64,000 nt of DNA, from assembly GCF_018332695.1 (NCBI RefSeq), contig NZ_BOQN01000088.1, positions 59,038-123,037 of the forward strand. Direction: 5' to 3'. The notes under the pieces are model-generated. The model did not search any database. It was not told where the DNA came from and saw only the letters and a program-made list of their open reading frames with translations. Positions 25,545 through 33,596 of this stretch are shown here, in pieces; within the stretch, counting starts at the first letter, position 1, and each line of letters opens with the position of its first letter. The DNA comes from Paractinoplanes toevensis. Lineage in GTDB: Bacteria; Actinomycetota; Actinomycetes; Mycobacteriales; Micromonosporaceae. Both the position numbers and the translations under genes were made by a program.

Positions 25545-26435
25545 CTAAGCCGGGCGGCCGACCTCGTGCAAGAGCTTGCCGAGGATCTCCGGCGTGTGGT
25601 TCGGCGGCTCGGCGTCGATGCAGACCCGCTCCATCGCCATCGCGTACTGGTCGACGTCCTCGCGCTTGTCCAGATAGATCGCGCTGGTGAGCTGCTCGAC
25701 GTAGACCACGTCGGGGAGCTCCGGCTCGGGGAAGCGCAGGATCGCGAACGGCCCGCCGGCGGCCGCGTGGCCACCCGCGTGGAACGGAATGATCTGGAGC
25801 CGCACGTTCGGCTTCTTGGCCGCCTCGATCAGGAACTCGATCTGCGCCCGCATCACGTCGATGCCGCCGATCGGGCGGCGCAGCACGGCCTCGTCGATGA
25901 CCGCCCACAGCTGGGGCGCATCGGGCCGGTCGAGGATCTGCTGGCGCTGGCGGCGCAGCTCGACCCGGCGGTTCATCTCCTCCGGGGTGACGCCGGCGTG
26001 GCCGAGCATGATGACGGCCCGCGCGTAGTCCGGAGTCTGCAGCAGACCGGGGACGAACTGAACCTCGTAGGTGCGCAGCAGCGAGGCCGCGGCCTCCAGG
26101 CCGAGGTAGGACTGGAACCAGCCGGGCAGGATGTCGCTGAACTGCTGCCACCAACCCGGGTTGTTCGCCTGCCGGGCCAGCACGAGCAGTGCCTCACGCT
26201 CGTCGTGGTCGTTGACCCCGTAAAGGGTCAACAGGTCGGCGACGTCGCGCTCCTTGAAGCTGACCCGCCCGAGCTCCATGCGGCTGATCTTCGAACCCGA
26301 GGCGCGGATTTCCCACCCGGCATCCTCTCGGGTGATCGCCTTGGCTTCCCGCAAGCGGCGGAGCTGGGCGCCGAGCAGGATGCGCAGCACTGTGGGGCCG
26401 CTGCCCGGTGCCTCCTCCTGCGAACCCGCGCTCAC
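25545..26435 (-). CDS. XRE-family regulator with DUF5753 domain
   Basis: 296 residues from the GTG at 26435, chosen because GAGGAG lies four bases before it; in-frame upstream starts at 26450 and 26510 have no ribosome site. Residues 14-75 form the XRE helix-turn-helix (LGAQLRRLREAKAITREDAGWEIRASGSKISRMELG). The rest is DUF5753 (ADLLTLYGV, GWFQSYLGLEAAASLLRTYEVQFVPGLLQT, IGGIDVMRAQIEFLIE, VVYVEQLTSAIYLD). Such WhiJ-like regulators work with DUF397 partners in development and secondary metabolism. The two palindrome-containing promoters flanking this module are the obvious targets. Confidence 0.88.
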   Translation of the reverse strand: MSAGSQEEAPGSGPTVLRILLGAQLRRLREAKAITREDAGWEIRASGSKISRMELGRVSFKERDVADLLTLYGVNDHDEREALLVLARQANNPGWWQQFSDILPGWFQSYLGLEAAASLLRTYEVQFVPGLLQTPDYARAVIMLGHAGVTPEEMNRRVELRRQRQQILDRPDAPQLWAVIDEAVLRRPIGGIDVMRAQIEFLIEAAKKPNVRLQIIPFHAGGHAAAGGPFAILRFPEPELPDVVYVEQLTSAIYLDKREDVDQYAMAMERVCIDAEPPNHTPEILGKLLHEVGRPA

Positions 26436-26562
26436 CTGACTCCTCGTCATCGCTGTTTTCGGGCTGCCGGCCGCAGTCCCTACGCATCCTAAAGGGGAGA
26501 TCGTCCACAACGAAACAGCACCATCTTATCTCCGGAGGGTGACGCCCGGAGCATCCGCTGGA

Positions 26563-26615
26563 TGCAAATGCACGTGCAGACGGCCTTGCGAATGCCTTTG
26601 TTCGCGAGGATGATA
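26563..26615 (+). promoter_or_regulatory. Promoter/operator copy B (reads rightwards)
   Basis: TGCAAATGCACGTGCA (26563-26578), 3 bases, GGCCTTGCG (26582-26590), 19 bases, ATGATA (26610-26615). TTGCGA and GATGAT are a -35/-10 pair with a 17-base spacer. The leader then has two copies of GCTGACACA (26616-26624 and 26637-26645), 21 bases apart. It matches copy A in sequence and spacing. Confidence 0.7.
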
Positions 26616-26667
26616 GCTGACACAACCGCACCATCTGCTGACACAGCGTGCTGGGAGGGCAAACTCG

Positions 26668-27021
26668 ATGTCCACGACACCGACATCCCCACCTCCGTCA
26701 AACGCGTCGTCATCCACGCCGACCGTTGCTCCCCCGCAGCGTGACCCGGCTGACGTGGCACCCGCTGACAGTTATCACCCGTCCGACCGCGTGTGGGTCT
26801 ACCGCGATGGCTGGCGGGCCGGCGTGATCGAAGCGGCCTCGCCGAGGGCAGTGACCGTGACCTACCGACCGGGCGCCCACCGCGGCACCGGGGTCGACAC
26901 CTTCACCGCTCCCTACGTGACCGCGCGCGTGTCCGATGACCCGCTCGACCGCCGCGACCGCAGCGCCGTCGGCCGCCGGATGACACCGGCGGGCCTTCCG
27001 GTCCGAGGGTCGGCGGCATGA
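26668..27021 (+). CDS. Small hypothetical protein, first gene after promoter B
   Basis: 117 residues, with a GGGAGGG site before the ATG. The first 30 residues are Ser/Thr/Pro-rich. A short beta-rich core follows (DRVWVYRDGWRAGVIEAASPRAVTVTYRPG), which resembles a small SH3-like or Tudor-like barrel in its pattern, and then a basic tail. I do not recognise a family, and the barrel is only a guess from the strand pattern. It is translationally coupled to the next gene through ATGA. Confidence 0.55.
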   Translation: MSTTPTSPPPSNASSSTPTVAPPQRDPADVAPADSYHPSDRVWVYRDGWRAGVIEAASPRAVTVTYRPGAHRGTGVDTFTAPYVTARVSDDPLDRRDRSAVGRRMTPAGLPVRGSAA

Positions 27022-27206
27022 CCGGAGCGGTGACCGTCGCGGCCATCGTCGGTCTGCTCAGCCTTCTCGGTGGCGTCGCCCTCGGGTGGTATTTGCGTCG
27101 CACCAACGACTGGTGTTCCTCCTGCGGCGATCAACTGGCCTGTGAGGGCTGCGGCTCGGGCGCGGCCTGGCCCAAGCGACCGATGAGCTCCTCCAGCCCT
27201 CACTGA
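27018..27206 (+). CDS. Small membrane protein with zinc-ribbon-like tail
   Basis: 62 residues; the ATG overlaps the stop of the preceding gene. One membrane span (TVAAIVGLLSLLGGVALGWYL, residues about 5-25) is followed by WCSSCGDQLACEGCG, a CxxC-x5-CxxC arrangement that could bind one zinc. The tail is short and Ser-rich. The span-plus-ribbon design suggests a membrane-anchored partner for another protein, probably its operon neighbour. No known family is recognised. Confidence 0.55.
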   Translation: MTGAVTVAAIVGLLSLLGGVALGWYLRRTNDWCSSCGDQLACEGCGSGAAWPKRPMSSSSPH

Positions 27207-27220
27207 CCCTCTGATCCCTG

Positions 27221-27246
27221 AGAGCCGACGCCTTCGCGTCGGCTCT
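27221..27246 (+). terminator. Rho-independent terminator
   Basis: A perfect 11-bp stem (AGAGCCGACGC at 27221-27231 with 27236-27246), a CTTC loop and a trailing TCG. It ends the promoter B transcript. The 137 bases to the next gene hold nothing I recognise. Confidence 0.8.
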
Positions 27247-27383
27247 TCGTCGTATCAGCGCGGAGTAACCGTCGGCGCCCTCGGCCGCGGACCATCGATC
27301 GGGTGAATGTTGACGACCGGCAACCACATTCGCGGTTACGGAGCGTGAGTTCTTAGGGGTGCGCTGGCCCACAAGGACGGGGG

Positions 27384-29612
27384 CTAATCACCCAAAGGGT
27401 CGATATTGAAGTTGTCGCGGAACACGTTCGCCGGGTCGTATTTCTTCTTCAAGGCCCTCAACCTGGCCAAAGTCGCAGGTGGCCACGCCTCGGTGATCCG
27501 CTCGGGGCTCTGGTCGGTCTCGAACGAAAGGTACAAACCGCGGAAGTGGTCGGCGAGTGCACCCCAGGCTGCGTCCAATCTCGACCTGGATGCACCGAAT
27601 GCCACCACTGAGAAGTTCGCCGCTCGATGCGAATACGCGGTGGCGTCCTCCGCCACGTCCGCGACCGCGCCACCCACCGACCGAATCTGGAAGAAGTAGG
27701 CGGTACCCGTGTTGACCAGGGCCGCTGCCGCCGCGCAGAACTCCGGCGTCAGGTGATCGACCAGCCCCGACCGGGCCACCGGGTCACCCTGCCCGTCGTG
27801 CGGCGCGTCCGGCACATTCATCACGCCGGCGTACGGAATCAGCTGCACCTGCTGGTCGAGCAGCGGCGCGATCTCGGCGACCGGGGTGAGACGCTCGATG
27901 ATGGCGTCCGGAATGGACGAGTTGACCACGCCGTACACCTGGGCCAGTGATTGTCCCCGCCGGGGCGCTCCCACGATGAGGTTGGCCGTCAGGTCCCTCG
28001 GGGCCGCCTCCATCGTGGCGCCGAACCGTTCCAGCAGGCCCGCGGTGTCCGACGCGTCGTAGACGAACTGCCCGAACCCGACGTTCTCCACCGCGTCCGC
28101 CTGGAACTCGAACGCGGTGACGATCCCGAAGTTCGCGCCGGCCCCGCGCACCGCCCAGAACAGGTCCGGGTGTTCGGTTGCGCTGACGTGCACCCGCGAG
28201 CCGTCGGCCAGCACCAGGTCGGCGGCGCGCAGGTGGTCGATGGTGAGCCCGTGCTCGCGGGCCAGCCAGCCGATGCCGCCGGCCGTGGCCAGCCCGCCCA
28301 CGCCGACACCGCCGTAGTCGCCGCTCGACAGCGCCCAGCCGTGGGGTGCGAGCGCCGCGGCAACGTCCTTCCAGCGGGCGCCGGCCTCGACCCGTACCAT
28401 CCGATCCTCTTCGGAAAGGACGGAAATCTCACGCATTGCGGAAAGGTCGATGATGATGCCGCCGTCGTTCGTGGACCGACCGCTGATCCCGTGGCCGCCG
28501 CTGCGCACCGCCAGCGGCACCTTCTGCTCCCGGGCGAACGCCAGCGCGTCCACCACCTCGTCCACGGTCCGCGCCTTGATCACGAGACCGGGTGATCCAC
28601 CCCGCATATAGGTGGAGCGGACCTTGGCGTACCCGAAATCGCCAGGCTCGACAGCCGTCAGCGAACCGGGAAGCGCGTCATAGTCGATGCCCTCGCGGCG
28701 TGCGGCCAGCGCGGCAGCGCTGCGCACCGGCCCGGCCTTTGTCCCTTGGGAAACCCGCGCGCGGGCAACCTCCTCGCGCACCGCCGGGATCACCTCGGTG
28801 GCGAATCGCTGCAGCTCGAGCGGGTCGTCACTGCCGAGGATGAGGGTGCCGACCCCGTCATCGAGGATCAGCGGCAGCAGCTCGTCCACCCACTGCGCCG
28901 GCTCTTTCCCCGGTTCGCCGGAAATGTTCAGCAGCCGCCGAATCTCCCGCGGGTCCCGCCCGGCTTTTTCGGCTGCCTCATCGATGATCGCATTGCCGCG
29001 CTCCAGGTCACCCGGCTTCAGATAGCCGAGCGACGGCAGCCACCCGTCGGCCTTCGCACCCACCAGGCGCAGCATCCGCGGCTTGTAGGCCCCCAGCCAG
29101 ATCGGCACCTCGTGCGCCGGCGCGGGCCCCCGCTTGGCCCCCTTGAGCTGGTAATACTTCCCGTCGACCCGCAGCTGCGACCGGGTGTCGGCCCGCCAGA
29201 TCTCCCGGATGACATCGATGGCCTCAGCCAACTGCTCAACCGACTCAGCCGGTGTACGCCGTGGAAAGCCCATCGCCACCATCGCATCCCAGAACGCCCC
29301 CGCGCCGAGCCCCAGCGCGAGCCGCCCGTCGGACAGCAGGTCGAGCGAGGCGGCCGCCCGGGCGAGCACCGGCGCCGGCCGCATCGGCACGTTGAGCACG
29401 TTGCCGGAGATCGTGATGGTCGACGTCTGCGCCGCCACCCAGGTCAGCAGCGTCCAGGTGTCCAGGAAACCAGGCTGATAAGGGTGGTCCTGAAAGGTGA
29501 CCAGGTCGAAGCCGAGCTGCTCACTGAGCTGCGCCCGGTCGACGGCCGCCTGCGGCGGGTCGTTGGCGGGCGTGATGAACGTCCCGAACTCGATCGGGTG
29601 GCCATAATCCAC
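27384..29612 (-). CDS. Fusion of LLM (luciferase-like) flavin oxidoreductase and FAD-linked BBE oxidase
   Basis: 742 residues from the GTG at 29612. Residues 1-310 are a luciferase-like monooxygenase TIM barrel of the F420/FMN type (IEFGTFITPANDPPQ, GFDLVTFQDHPYQPGF, LGLGAGAFWDAM, VPIWLGAYKPRMLRLVG). After a linker, about residues 340-510 form a PCMH/FAD_binding_4 domain (PLAVRSGGHGISGRSTNDGGIIIDLSAM, LSSGDYGGVGVGGLATAGGIGWLAREHGL), where the histidine of SGGHG can carry covalent FAD. The end KKKYDPANVFRDNFNI is a BBE domain. Joining the two flavoenzymes suggests sequential oxidation of one substrate. An assembly artefact is unlikely, since the frame is open throughout. Confidence 0.8.
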   Translation of the reverse strand: MDYGHPIEFGTFITPANDPPQAAVDRAQLSEQLGFDLVTFQDHPYQPGFLDTWTLLTWVAAQTSTITISGNVLNVPMRPAPVLARAAASLDLLSDGRLALGLGAGAFWDAMVAMGFPRRTPAESVEQLAEAIDVIREIWRADTRSQLRVDGKYYQLKGAKRGPAPAHEVPIWLGAYKPRMLRLVGAKADGWLPSLGYLKPGDLERGNAIIDEAAEKAGRDPREIRRLLNISGEPGKEPAQWVDELLPLILDDGVGTLILGSDDPLELQRFATEVIPAVREEVARARVSQGTKAGPVRSAAALAARREGIDYDALPGSLTAVEPGDFGYAKVRSTYMRGGSPGLVIKARTVDEVVDALAFAREQKVPLAVRSGGHGISGRSTNDGGIIIDLSAMREISVLSEEDRMVRVEAGARWKDVAAALAPHGWALSSGDYGGVGVGGLATAGGIGWLAREHGLTIDHLRAADLVLADGSRVHVSATEHPDLFWAVRGAGANFGIVTAFEFQADAVENVGFGQFVYDASDTAGLLERFGATMEAAPRDLTANLIVGAPRRGQSLAQVYGVVNSSIPDAIIERLTPVAEIAPLLDQQVQLIPYAGVMNVPDAPHDGQGDPVARSGLVDHLTPEFCAAAAALVNTGTAYFFQIRSVGGAVADVAEDATAYSHRAANFSVVAFGASRSRLDAAWGALADHFRGLYLSFETDQSPERITEAWPPATLARLRALKKKYDPANVFRDNFNIDPLGD

Positions 29613-29687
29613 GTTTTCGAGCCTAGGTGTTCTTGATTGCCGGCAGCCTGCGTCCCGCACCACATGCTCACCGGAAGGTGACGCCGC

Positions 29688-30416
29688 TCACTCCTTCTTC
29701 AACGCTTCCACCTCGGCCTTCAACGCGCGGATCTCCTGCAGCAACATCGCGACGTCGGCGCGGGTCGCGGTGCCGGAGGGACGCTCGGTGTCGGAGATGC
29801 GGTCGACGATCCAGCTCGCCAGCGACCCGGTGGTGAACCCGATCAGGCCCAGGCCGCCGATCATCAGGGTTCCCGCGACCAGCCGGCCCTCGACAGTCAT
29901 CGGATAGAGATCGCCGTAGCCGACCGTGGTGATCGTGCAGACCGCCCACCACAGCGCCTCCGGATAGGAGTGGATGCGGCTGTCCGGGAGGCCCTGCTCA
30001 GCGTCCAGAACCGCGAGGGCGGCCATCAGAACAATCAGAGACGTGGCCGAGATGACATAGATCGCCAGGCGCCCCCGAGTCCACGCCACGGCATGCCGGT
30101 TCAGCACCCGCAACGCGTTGAGCAGGCGCAATGCCCGCAGCGGCCGCAACACCGGCAGAATCAGAACCGCCAGATCGAACCAGTGGGTGCGCACGAACCG
30201 TCTCTTGCCGCGAGCCAGCCTCAGCCGAACCAGATATTCGACGCAGAACAGCGCCCAGATCACGACGTCGGCCACTTCACAAGCCTGCCGCCGGCCCGAG
30301 TCCAGCCCCGGGTCCAGCACCGGCCATGCGTAAACCCCGATAAACAGCAAGGACAGAGCGGTCAACGGGTACGCGGTGGCACGTTCCCAAGACCGCAGAC
30401 GTTCCTCGGAGCTCAT
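29688..30416 (-). CDS. Voltage-gated potassium channel-like protein
   Basis: 242 residues from the ATG at 30416. Four voltage-sensor-like spans come first, with an arginine-rich S4 (RPLRALRLLNALRVLNRHA). The pore helix and selectivity filter are EALWWAVCTITTVGYGDLYP, and an S6 helix (GTLMIGGLGLIGFTTGSLASWIV) follows. The C-terminus is a short coiled coil (VAMLLQEIRALKAEVEALKK), probably for tetramer assembly. It resembles the archaeal KvAP type. The filter TVGYGD is intact, so potassium selectivity is expected. Confidence 0.88.
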   Translation of the reverse strand: MSSEERLRSWERATAYPLTALSLLFIGVYAWPVLDPGLDSGRRQACEVADVVIWALFCVEYLVRLRLARGKRRFVRTHWFDLAVLILPVLRPLRALRLLNALRVLNRHAVAWTRGRLAIYVISATSLIVLMAALAVLDAEQGLPDSRIHSYPEALWWAVCTITTVGYGDLYPMTVEGRLVAGTLMIGGLGLIGFTTGSLASWIVDRISDTERPSGTATRADVAMLLQEIRALKAEVEALKKE

Positions 30417-30502
30417 CACCTGATTCTGGATCGGCAGATGGCGCACGTCGGCGTTTTTCCGGGTCACGTGCCGGGAATCCAAGGGTCCTGGAGGTGGTCC
30501 CC

Positions 30503-30802
30503 GTGCTGGAGCCAACCGAGAAGGCAATATTCGACACCTTGGTGACCCGCCTGCGCGCGGACGACCCGGTCTTCACCCGGCGAATCGACCGCCTGTCCCG
30601 CCCGAAGCGCCGGCTGTACGCAACGCTGGCGATTCTGCTGTGGACCGCGGCGCCGCTGTGCATCGTCTTCGGCGGTTGGACCGGCCTGCTGCTGGCCGCC
30701 ATCGGGGTGAGCTACGGCGTGCATTTGATGTCGAAGCGGGGCGGCATCACCAGCGAGACCCTCTGGCCGTCACCGCGCCGCCGCCCCGGAGTTTCCAACT
30801 AG
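30503..30802 (+). CDS. DUF3040 membrane protein
   Basis: 99 residues from the GTG at 30503, which has GGAGGTGG at the right distance; a GTG nine bases earlier lies inside that site. The start LEPTEKAIFDTLVTRLRADDPVF matches DUF3040, and two membrane spans follow (LYATLAILLWTAAPLCIVFGG and TGLLLAAIGVSYGVHLM). DUF3040 proteins are small actinobacterial membrane proteins of unknown role. It is divergent from the channel gene and ends six bases before the purC stop on the other strand. Confidence 0.8.
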   Translation: MLEPTEKAIFDTLVTRLRADDPVFTRRIDRLSRPKRRLYATLAILLWTAAPLCIVFGGWTGLLLAAIGVSYGVHLMSKRGGITSETLWPSPRRRPGVSN

Positions 30803-30808
30803 CTGGGG

Positions 30809-31648
30809 TTACTTCCAGGTCTCGCCGGTGAGCCGCTCGTAGACCTCGACGTAGCGGTTACGGGTAGCTTCGACGACCTCATCCGGGATTTCCGGCCCCG
30901 GCGCGGTGCGGTCCCAGCCGGTGAGCGTGCTCGACCAGTCCCTCAGGAACTGCTTGTCCAGGTACCGCTGAGTGCTGCCCGGCTTCCACTCATCGGCCGC
31001 CCAGAACCGTGACGAGTCCGGGGTGAGCAGCTCGTCGCCCAGCTTGAGCGTGCCGTCTGCGGCAAAGCCCAGCTCAATCTTGGTGTCGGCGATGATGATC
31101 CCCTTCTCAGCCGCCACCTCCTGCCCGCGGCGGTAGACCTCCAGGGTGACCTTCCGCAGCTCCTCGGCGACGTCGTCGCCCACCTTCTGCTGCACGTCGG
31201 CGAAGGTCATGAACTCGTCGTGGCCCTCGCCGACCGGGGCCTTGGTGGTCGGGGTGTAGATGGGTTCTGGGAGCTTGGAACCCTCGATCAGCCCCGGCGG
31301 AAGCGCGACGCCGGAGACCGCGCCGTCGCGCTCGTACTCCTTGAGACCGGAGCCGGCCAGGTAGCCGCGAGCGATGCACTCAACCATGACCATGTCGAGG
31401 CGCTCGCAGCGGATGGCGCGGCCCTGCCATTCCGCCGGCACGTCGGTGCTGGAGATGACGTGGTTGGGGACGACGTCTTTGAGCTGCTCGAACCACCAGA
31501 GGGAGAGCTGCGTGAGGATCTTGCCCTTGTCCGGGATCGGGGTGGGAAGGATGACGTCGTAGATCGAGATCCGGTCCGAGGTGACAAGCAGCAGGTCCTG
31601 CCCGTCCGCGTAGACGTCCCGAACCTTCCCCGAGTGCAACAGCTCCAC
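30809..31648 (-). CDS. purC: Phosphoribosylaminoimidazole-succinocarboxamide synthase (SAICAR synthase)
   Basis: PurC joins aspartate to CAIR with ATP in purine synthesis. The 279-residue product starts with GTG after GGAGGGG and shows the family blocks: LLHSGKVRDVYADG, DRISIYDVILPTPIPDKGKILTQLS, VVECIARGYLAGSGLKEY and the catalytic IIADTKIELGF. The end is RLTGETWK. It is a housekeeping gene at the edge of the low-GC defence island. Its last codons (12 bases including the stop) recur at 31759-31770, on the other side of the gene. Confidence 0.95.
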   Translation of the reverse strand: MELLHSGKVRDVYADGQDLLLVTSDRISIYDVILPTPIPDKGKILTQLSLWWFEQLKDVVPNHVISSTDVPAEWQGRAIRCERLDMVMVECIARGYLAGSGLKEYERDGAVSGVALPPGLIEGSKLPEPIYTPTTKAPVGEGHDEFMTFADVQQKVGDDVAEELRKVTLEVYRRGQEVAAEKGIIIADTKIELGFAADGTLKLGDELLTPDSSRFWAADEWKPGSTQRYLDKQFLRDWSSTLTGWDRTAPGPEIPDEVVEATRNRYVEVYERLTGETWK

Positions 31649-31758
31649 GTGATCCCCTCCGCTAGCCTGCGTACCGGGTTCAAGCTATCCGACCTCGTAG
31701 AAGGACTTTGCGCCACCTGTCAGACACCCTGTAGGAACGTATAAATGACGGGGTGTAT

Positions 31759-31770
31759 TTACTTCCAGGT
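31759..31770. repeat. Second copy of the purC 3-prime end (12 bp)
   Basis: TTACTTCCAGGT occurs here and at 30809-30820, where it is the reverse complement of the last three sense codons and stop of purC. The copy here begins one base after the vsr stop. It could be a remnant of a recombination event at the island edge, or chance. The surrounding 120 bases also hold a nested imperfect dyad (CACCTG...CAGGTG and ACACCC...GGGTGT). Confidence 0.5.
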
Positions 31771-31771
31771 G

Positions 31772-32260
31772 TCAGGCGACTAGGCTAGAACGCATGTTCG
31801 ATTCTGTGATTCCATGCGCCACAAGGTCTACCGCAGACTCGAGCGACTCGTGCTCCCAGACCCGCACAACGATCCATCCAGAACCTGTGAGCACCTCGTT
31901 TGCAAGCCGATCCCGCTCCATGTTGCGACGCAACTTAGGCGCCCAATACCACTCATTCGTGGTCGGCTGGCGCCCGTGCTCAGGACAAACATGCCAGAAG
32001 CAGCCATCCACGAAGACCGCCACCTTGCGGCGTGTAAACACGATGTCGGGGCGAATTCGCCTACCGTCAAGCCGCATCACGAAGTCTTTACGAAATCGAT
32101 AGCCCAGAGCGTGCAGGGCGGAGCGCAGCCGCACCTCAGGCTTAGTATTCGTGCGGCGGTTCGCCTGCATGTTCCGTGAACGACCCTCATTAAGAGGAGC
32201 AGGATAGAGCCCTGCAGCGTGAGCATCACGCCTTGCTTTCGCACTGTCACGCACAGCCAT
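31772..32260 (-). CDS. vsr: Very short patch repair (Vsr) endonuclease
   Basis: 162 residues from the ATG at 32260 (an in-frame ATG at 32293 is also possible). Vsr nicks next to T:G mismatches that arise when 5-methylcytosine deaminates. Family blocks are present: RSRNMQANRRTNTKPEVRLRSALHALG, the active-site aspartate in RIRPDIVFTRRKVAVFVDGCFWHVCPEHG, and NEWYWAPKLRRNMERDR. The N-terminal 35 residues are not conserved. It is divergent from the cytosine methyltransferase gene, the usual pairing, so it protects the methylated sites from mutation. Composition is less GC-rich than the flanking genes. Confidence 0.92.
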   Translation of the reverse strand: MAVRDSAKARRDAHAAGLYPAPLNEGRSRNMQANRRTNTKPEVRLRSALHALGYRFRKDFVMRLDGRRIRPDIVFTRRKVAVFVDGCFWHVCPEHGRQPTTNEWYWAPKLRRNMERDRLANEVLTGSGWIVVRVWEHESLESAVDLVAHGITESNMRSSLVA

Positions 32261-32357
32261 CCGACACCCCGACGGTCTAACAGACGCGAACACATCAACC
32301 TAAGGCAAGATACTCGCATCGGTGGTGCGCCACCTCTGCACAGCGAGGAGGAAGTCA

Positions 32358-33596
32358 GTGACCAGCTACAAGGTAGTCGAGATCTGCGCTGGCGCCGGCG
32401 GACAATCCCTTGGCCTAGAGAAGGCAGGCTTTGACCACGCCCTTGCCGTGGAACTTGACAACAATGCGGCTAACACCCTCGAAGAAAATCGTCCGTCATG
32501 GATAGTCAAGCGCGGTGACGTCGCCAATCCAGAGACCTGGAATCCCGACGAATATCATGGTGTCTCTTTGCTCGCTGGTGGCGTTCCGTGCCCACCATTC
32601 ACCATTGCAGGAAAGCAATTGGGCGCCACTGACGAGCGCGACCTCTTCGCATGGGCTGTGGGGCTGACGGATAGAGTCCGGCCAGATGCTCTTCTCCTAG
32701 AGAACGTACGAGGGCTAAGCATGCCTCGTTTCTCTGGATACCGACAGCACGTCCTCGACACGTTGGCGTCTTTCGGATACATTGCAGAATGGAGGCTTCT
32801 TCAAGCCTCGGACTTCGGAGTACCACAGCTTCGGCCGCGGTTCGTCCTAGTAGCTTTGAAAGAAGAGTTCGCCCCCTACTTCGCCTGGCCTGAACCGAAG
32901 GACACACCCCTCACCGTCGGTGAGGCGCTATATGATCTCATGTCAGCTAACGGATGGGATGCGCGGGAGTGGGCCCGTAATGCTTACAAGATCGCACCCA
33001 CTATTGTTGGCGGTTCCAAAAAGCACGGTGGCGCCGACCTTGGCCCCACCAGAGCAAAGCGTGCCTGGGCTGCCATGGGGGTGGACGCCTTAGGCGTCGC
33101 CAATGACGCACCCTTGCCTGGGCAGAAGTTCGAGGTTGGCCCAAAACTCACGTGCGACATGGTTGCGCGAATCCAAGGCTGGTCAGCCGAGTATCCCTGG
33201 ACATTCACTGGCCGCAAAACTACCAAGTATCGCCAGATTGGAAACGCCTTTCCGCCTCCCGTGGCGGCTGCCGTAGGCAAATCAATTATGAAGGCACTCA
33301 AACGCGAGGGTATCCGTTCTGAGCGAGTGCCAGCCGACCACGACGCTATCTACCTGACACTGCGTGACACCGGCGACTTCGTCTCGACTGCGAGGCTGCT
33401 AAGGGCGGGCGGGAGAGAAATGGACCCTGCGGAGCTCGAGCGTCGCATCAGTCTGCTCAAGCGCGATTTCGACATTGACACCTTGGAAACAACGTCCGGC
33501 AATCAGTACAAGCTCTCAGGCTTCAAAGCGTTCGTCGGCCAAGAAGGACACGTCAGGCATCATCTATTCCAGAAGAACAAGAGCCGCATTAGCTGA
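32358..33596 (+). CDS. DNA (cytosine-5) methyltransferase with C-terminal extension
   Basis: 412 residues from the GTG at 32358, which follows GGAGG. C5-methylase motifs are in order: CAGAGGQSLGLEKAG (I), GGVPCPPFTIAGKQLG with the catalytic cysteine (IV), LLENVRGL (VI), QLRPRFVLVA (VIII) and KYRQIGNAFPPPVAAAVG (X). The target-recognition region is about residues 185-280. After motif X there are about 80 more residues (DAIYLTLRDTGDFVSTARLLRAGGREMDPAELERR) with the pattern of a winged helix. It should methylate and protect the sites cut by the NaeI-family enzyme at 39079, whose group recognises GCCGGC-type sites; the real specificity is not readable here. Confidence 0.92.
   Translation: MTSYKVVEICAGAGGQSLGLEKAGFDHALAVELDNNAANTLEENRPSWIVKRGDVANPETWNPDEYHGVSLLAGGVPCPPFTIAGKQLGATDERDLFAWAVGLTDRVRPDALLLENVRGLSMPRFSGYRQHVLDTLASFGYIAEWRLLQASDFGVPQLRPRFVLVALKEEFAPYFAWPEPKDTPLTVGEALYDLMSANGWDAREWARNAYKIAPTIVGGSKKHGGADLGPTRAKRAWAAMGVDALGVANDAPLPGQKFEVGPKLTCDMVARIQGWSAEYPWTFTGRKTTKYRQIGNAFPPPVAAAVGKSIMKALKREGIRSERVPADHDAIYLTLRDTGDFVSTARLLRAGGREMDPAELERRISLLKRDFDIDTLETTSGNQYKLSGFKAFVGQEGHVRHHLFQKNKSRIS

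Noticed and set aside
30809..31770. The repeated purC end as a classical integrase attachment site
   Set aside because: purC lies between the copies instead of outside the element, and no integrase gene is in the island. Kept only as a possible recombination scar.
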